Position numbers and translations under genes: made by a program. A stretch of 9,331 bases of DNA from Bacteroidales bacterium UBA4788 (lineage in GTDB: Bacteria; Bacteroidota; Bacteroidia; Bacteroidales; VadinHA17), in contig DHGW01000059.1 of NCBI GenBank assembly GCA_002402965.1, positions 2,244-11,574 of the forward strand. The letters are read 5' to 3'. The notes beneath the pieces are model-generated. The model had not been told where the DNA came from and did not search any database. It saw only the letters and a list, made by a program, of their open reading frames with translations. Shown here piece after piece: positions 6,099 to 9,331 of the stretch. Numbering within the stretch: the first letter of the stretch is position 1; every line of letters begins with the position of its first letter.

Positions 6099-7130
6099 TC
6101 AGATCCTGATTTTCTTCAGTTCATCCAGCAGCCTGTCGTTCTCACTCCTGGTACCTGCCGTAATCCGCAGGCAACCGCCTATCTCCCGACTCCTGTTTCG
6201 CACAATTATGTTTTTGTTTATCAGGCTATTATAAACAGCATCAGGATCCCTCACCGATACCAGGAGGAAGTTTGCATCAGAAGGCCAGACCTTCTCAACC
6301 AGTGGGATTTCATCCAGTTTTTCAGAGAGCCTCCGGCGTTCGGCAATAAGCGTCTCCGTCTGTATAGCAACAGTTTTGAAATCACCCAGCCGTTCCATGG
6401 CGGCCTCCTGGTTCGGGGTGCTTATGTTGTAGGGAGGCTTCACCCGGAAGAAGTACTTCAGGATCCCGGGAGATGCGAAAGCCATCCCGATCCGGACCGC
6501 TGCCATGCCCATGGCCTTGCTGAAGGTCTGCATTACGATCAGGTTGTCATATAGCGCAATCTTTTCAGTGAATGAAGGTCTGCCGCTGAAATCTGCATAA
6601 GCTTCGTCGAGTACCACAATGCCGCGGAAGTTCCGTATAATGAATTCAATCCTCCCCGGATCCATGCAGTTGCCGGTCGGATTGTTCGGAGAGCAGATGA
6701 AAATCAGTTTTATGCGTTCATCTGTCAGGAGCGGGGTGACTGCGGGAATATCGATATTAAAATCCTTATCCAGTGTCACGTTAATAACCTCAACGTCGTT
6801 GATCGCCGCTGAGACCCGGTACATTCCGTAGGTTGGCGGGAATATCACTGCCCTGTCCGTTCCCGGGTTACAGAAGATCCTGTAACAGAGATCAATCACC
6901 TCATCGCTTCCATTTCCAAGAAAGATGTTTTCTTCAGCCACGCCCTTCAGTTTGCTGATGGCAGCCATGAGTTCCCTCTGACGGGGGTCGGGATACCTGT
7001 TGAGAGGGCCGAAGGGGCTTTCATTGGCGTCGAGGAAGATGCCCTCTTTCCCTTCATGTTCATCCCTGGCGGATGAGTATGGCACCAGCGCTCTAACGTT
7101 AAGCCTTACCAGCCGGTCAATTCTGTTCAT
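6099..7130 (-). CDS. hisC: Histidinol-phosphate aminotransferase
   Basis: HisC is a PLP class I/II aminotransferase that converts imidazole acetol phosphate and glutamate to histidinol phosphate (step 7), between the two HisB activities. PLP binds at K205 in TFSKAMGMAAVRIG. Other family residues are N36 in LDANESPFGP, SPNNPTG (147-153), DEAYADF (175-181), R213 and R322 in LRIT. Its 343 residues are normal. The start overlaps the end of hisD by 14 nt. Broad-specificity aminotransferases share this fold, but the operon position settles the role. Confidence 0.96.
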   Translation of the reverse strand: MNRIDRLVRLNVRALVPYSSARDEHEGKEGIFLDANESPFGPLNRYPDPRQRELMAAISKLKGVAEENIFLGNGSDEVIDLCYRIFCNPGTDRAVIFPPTYGMYRVSAAINDVEVINVTLDKDFNIDIPAVTPLLTDERIKLIFICSPNNPTGNCMDPGRIEFIIRNFRGIVVLDEAYADFSGRPSFTEKIALYDNLIVMQTFSKAMGMAAVRIGMAFASPGILKYFFRVKPPYNISTPNQEAAMERLGDFKTVAIQTETLIAERRRLSEKLDEIPLVEKVWPSDANFLLVSVRDPDAVYNSLINKNIIVRNRSREIGGCLRITAGTRSENDRLLDELKKIRI

Positions 7131-8412
7131 CGCTTAAGTATTTTAGTCTGACAGAAACGGCATTCTTATGTCCTTCGAGCATTTCGGCAGCGGCAAGCAT
7201 CTCTGTTGCAGGTCCGATGTTCTTCAATCCCCCGGCTGTCACCTCCTGAAAGAAGATCTTCTTCATAAAACTGCCTGTAGTGAGACCGCTTAACCCCCTG
7301 GCATAGCCGGAAGTGGGGAGGGTATGATTGGGTCCCGTCAGGTAGTCGCCCGTGCTTTCGCTGCTGTAGTTTCCCAGGAACACTGACCCGGCATTGACAA
7401 CGGATGAGGCATGAGCATAAGGATCTGATGTTGCAATTATAAGGTGTTCAGGAGCATACATGTTACTGACCCTGAGACATTCTTCTATATTCCGGAGCAG
7501 AATCAGGGAGCTGTTTGCAAGTGATTTTCCGGCGATCTCACTTCTCGCGATTTTAATTACCTGCTCTACAACCTCCCTTTGTACCTTTTCCAGCATCTCC
7601 TTGCTGTCGGTAAGCATTATGACCTGGCTGTCAGCTCCGTGTTCAGCCTGCGAGATGAGGTCTGCAGCCACGAAGACGGGGTTGGCGTCATCATCTGCAA
7701 TTACAAGCAGTTCACTCGGGCCGGCGGGCACGTCAATTGCAATACCCTCAAGCTGTACAAGTTCCTTGGCCCTGGTTACGTACCTGTTTCCCGGACCGAA
7801 TATTTTATAGACAGCGGGTACCGTCTCAGTACCGAAGGCCATGGCGGCTATGGCCTGGGCGCCACCGATTTTATATACTGCGGTCACGCCGCACAGGCTG
7901 GCTGCATATAGAATCATCGGACTGACCCTGCCGTCTTTTCCGGGAGGTGTACAGAGGATGATATCACGGCAACCGGCAAGCCGGGCGGGTATTGCAAGCA
8001 TCAGGACGGTGGAAAAGAGAGGAGCGGTACCTCCGGGGATATATAATCCTACCTTCTCGATTGCCACCTCGCGACTCCAGCACCTGACACCTTCTGTCGT
8101 CTCCACTGCCACGGCATCCTGCAACTGTGCAGAGTGAAAGGCTGTGATGTTGGAATGAGCCATGCTCATAGCTTTCCTGAGCTCTTCAGGTACATATTGT
8201 ACAGCCTCTGTAAGTTCAGTCTCTTTCACTTTGAATGATGCCGGAGCATATCCGTCAAATTTTCCCGAGAATTCGCGCAGGGCGACATCTCCTTCCTCCC
8301 TGACCCTGGCAAGCACCTCCCTTACGATGTTGTCGATATCAGCGGTGCCTGCCGAAGGCCTCGCGAGGGCCTCACTGACCTCATCCGGTGACGGGTAAAC
8401 AAGTCTCTTCAT
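7117..8412 (-). CDS. hisD: Histidinol dehydrogenase
   Basis: HisD is a zinc-dependent, NAD-linked enzyme that oxidises L-histidinol through the aldehyde to histidine (the last two steps). Counting from the ATG at 8412 it has 431 residues. Zinc ligands by family alignment are Q256 and H259 (SQAEHGADSQ), D356 (STGDYLTGPNH) and H415 (EGHKNAV). The catalytic pair is E322-H323 in YAPEHL. The glycine-rich segments YIPGGTAPL (124-132) and KIGGAQAIAA (181-190) are typical. The ATG at 8412 is preferred because it overlaps the hisG stop as TGATG, a common coupling arrangement. A GTG one codon upstream (8415) would extend it by a single residue. Confidence 0.96.
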   Translation of the reverse strand: MKRLVYPSPDEVSEALARPSAGTADIDNIVREVLARVREEGDVALREFSGKFDGYAPASFKVKETELTEAVQYVPEELRKAMSMAHSNITAFHSAQLQDAVAVETTEGVRCWSREVAIEKVGLYIPGGTAPLFSTVLMLAIPARLAGCRDIILCTPPGKDGRVSPMILYAASLCGVTAVYKIGGAQAIAAMAFGTETVPAVYKIFGPGNRYVTRAKELVQLEGIAIDVPAGPSELLVIADDDANPVFVAADLISQAEHGADSQVIMLTDSKEMLEKVQREVVEQVIKIARSEIAGKSLANSSLILLRNIEECLRVSNMYAPEHLIIATSDPYAHASSVVNAGSVFLGNYSSESTGDYLTGPNHTLPTSGYARGLSGLTTGSFMKKIFFQEVTAGGLKNIGPATEMLAAAEMLEGHKNAVSVRLKYLSDEQN

Positions 8413-9269
8413 CACACTATCATTTTTTCAATCGGAATTACAAGGATACCTTCTGCTCCTGATGCCCTGAGCTGGTCGATTCTCTCCCAGAACTCATCCT
8501 CCTTGACAACGGAGTGGAGGCTGCACCATCCCTTTTCAGCCAGCGGCAGTATCGTCGGGCTCTTCATCCCGGGCAGAATCCTGCAGATCTCACTCACCGC
8601 CTCTTCAGGTGCATTGAGCAGGATATACTTGTTCTCCCTGGCGTTTTTCACGGCCCTGATACGGAAGAGCAGCTTCTCAAGAATCGCTTTCTTATCCCCG
8701 CTGAGGTTTCTGTTTGAAATAATGACCGCCTGGCTCTTCAGGACCGTCTCCACCTCGCGGAGACCATTTGTAAGCAGTGTGCTGCCGGAGCTGACAATGT
8801 CACATATTGCGTCGGCGAGGCCTATTCCCGGAGCTATCTCCACGCTGCCGCTAAGCTCCTCTATAACAGCGTTGATATTCTTCGCGGCAAAATACTCACT
8901 GAGAAGCACCGGGTAGCTCGTTGCAACCTTTTTGTTCATGAAGAATTCCGGACCCGGATATGCCTCTTCCTTCGGGATGGCCAGGCTAAGTCTGCAGCCG
9001 GCAAAGCCAAGCTGTTCAAGCAGATCCACCTCCTTCTTCTTCTCTCGTACGACGTTTTCTCCCACTATCCCTATGTCAGCAACCTGCTGCTCAACGTACT
9101 GGGGGATATCATCATCACGGAGAAGGAGTATCTCTACGGGGAAGTTGCCTGCAATGACCTTCAGGCTGCCTGCTCCGTTGGTTATCTTGATGCCGCACTC
9201 TTCAAACAATTTGCGGGAGCTCTCACTCAGTCTGCCGCTCTTCTGGACTGCAATTTTCAGTATGCTCAT
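8412..9269 (-). CDS. hisG: ATP phosphoribosyltransferase, long (self-regulated) form
   Basis: HisG catalyses the first committed step, joining ATP and PRPP to give PR-ATP, and is the usual point of histidine feedback inhibition. Residues about 1-205 form the catalytic periplasmic-binding-like fold, with the PRPP signature VEIAPGIGLADAICDIVSSG at 143-162, then STLLTNGL. Residues about 206-285 match the C-terminal ACT-like regulatory domain (GMKSPTILPLAEKGW 234-248). The 285-residue length is that of the long form, which does not need a HisZ partner. It is the first gene of the operon. The ATG follows GAAAAGTTAA with no Shine-Dalgarno, 17 nt after an inverted repeat that may belong to an attenuator. 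Confidence 0.97.
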   Translation of the reverse strand: MSILKIAVQKSGRLSESSRKLFEECGIKITNGAGSLKVIAGNFPVEILLLRDDDIPQYVEQQVADIGIVGENVVREKKKEVDLLEQLGFAGCRLSLAIPKEEAYPGPEFFMNKKVATSYPVLLSEYFAAKNINAVIEELSGSVEIAPGIGLADAICDIVSSGSTLLTNGLREVETVLKSQAVIISNRNLSGDKKAILEKLLFRIRAVKNARENKYILLNAPEEAVSEICRILPGMKSPTILPLAEKGWCSLHSVVKEDEFWERIDQLRASGAEGILVIPIEKMIV

Positions 9270-9286
9270 TTAACTTTTCTGTTTGA

Positions 9287-9331
9287 CTGAGCAGACCGTG
9301 GAGCAACAAAAAACCCGCCTGATCTGCTCAG
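9287..9331 (-). promoter_or_regulatory. Probable 3' half of a his operon attenuator (cut by window edge)
   Basis: On the minus strand, GATCAGGCGGG (9324-9314) is followed at once by six U residues (9313-9308), the form of the 3' arm and U-tract of an intrinsic terminator. Its 5' partner, expected to resemble CCCGCCTGATC, would lie beyond the window. In addition, CTGAGCAGA (9331-9323) and TCTGCTCAG (9295-9287) form a perfect 9-bp inverted repeat around the U-tract, so the arm could alternatively pair downstream. The position just before hisG and the attenuator seen before trpB both favour transcription attenuation. No His-codon leader is visible inside the window. Confidence 0.45.

Noticed and set aside
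6084..6554. 156-residue plus-strand open frame
   Set aside because: It is antisense to the 3' part of hisC, with no recognisable domain or start signal.
8413..8415. GTG one codon upstream as the hisD start
   Set aside because: The adjacent ATG at 8412 forms a TGATG junction with the hisG stop and is the stronger start. The difference is one residue.

Overview
The window looks like a chromosomal segment from a member of the Bacteroidota. Four observations point that way. The starts of hisG, hisB, hisIE and trpB are preceded by A/T-rich sequence with no Shine-Dalgarno. A perfect TAnnTTTG -7 element lies upstream of trpB. HisB is a phosphatase/dehydratase fusion, and HisI and HisE are fused. 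The species is not identifiable from sequence alone. No insertion sequence, integrase, rRNA, tRNA or CRISPR array was seen.

Layout. Positions 1-489 (+) are the last 162 codons of an adenosylcobalamin-dependent (class II) ribonucleotide reductase. It converges on the minus-strand genes across a strong two-way hairpin (515-549) and an A/T-rich imperfect palindrome (572-625). Positions 642-2006 (-) encode a stand-alone TrpB2-type tryptophan synthase beta chain. Positions 2242-9269 (-) are one compact histidine operon, transcribed hisG-hisD-hisC-hisB-hisH-hisA-hisF-hisIE. It encodes all ten enzymatic steps from PRPP + ATP to histidine, with frequent 1-14 nt gene overlaps.

The most interesting part is the 235-nt gap between hisIE and trpB. 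On the minus strand it contains a 24-codon reading frame with the sequence Trp-Arg-Trp (two UGG codons) and three RNA pairings. These are a 1:2 hairpin that includes the Trp codons, a 14-bp intrinsic terminator with a U-tract ending just before trpB, and a 10-bp antiterminator that excludes the terminator. This is the classical architecture of ribosome-mediated tryptophan attenuation, here placed before a lone TrpB2 rather than a trp operon. It suggests that this TrpB2 is made when charged tRNA-Trp is scarce and so works in tryptophan supply. The same terminator would also end the histidine operon transcript.

The other end of the window (9287-9331), just upstream of hisG, holds what looks like the 3' half of a second attenuator: a GC-rich arm followed by six U residues, inside a 9-bp inverted repeat. 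The 5' half and any His-rich leader peptide would lie beyond the window edge. If both readings are right, the two amino-acid units are each controlled by their own attenuator.
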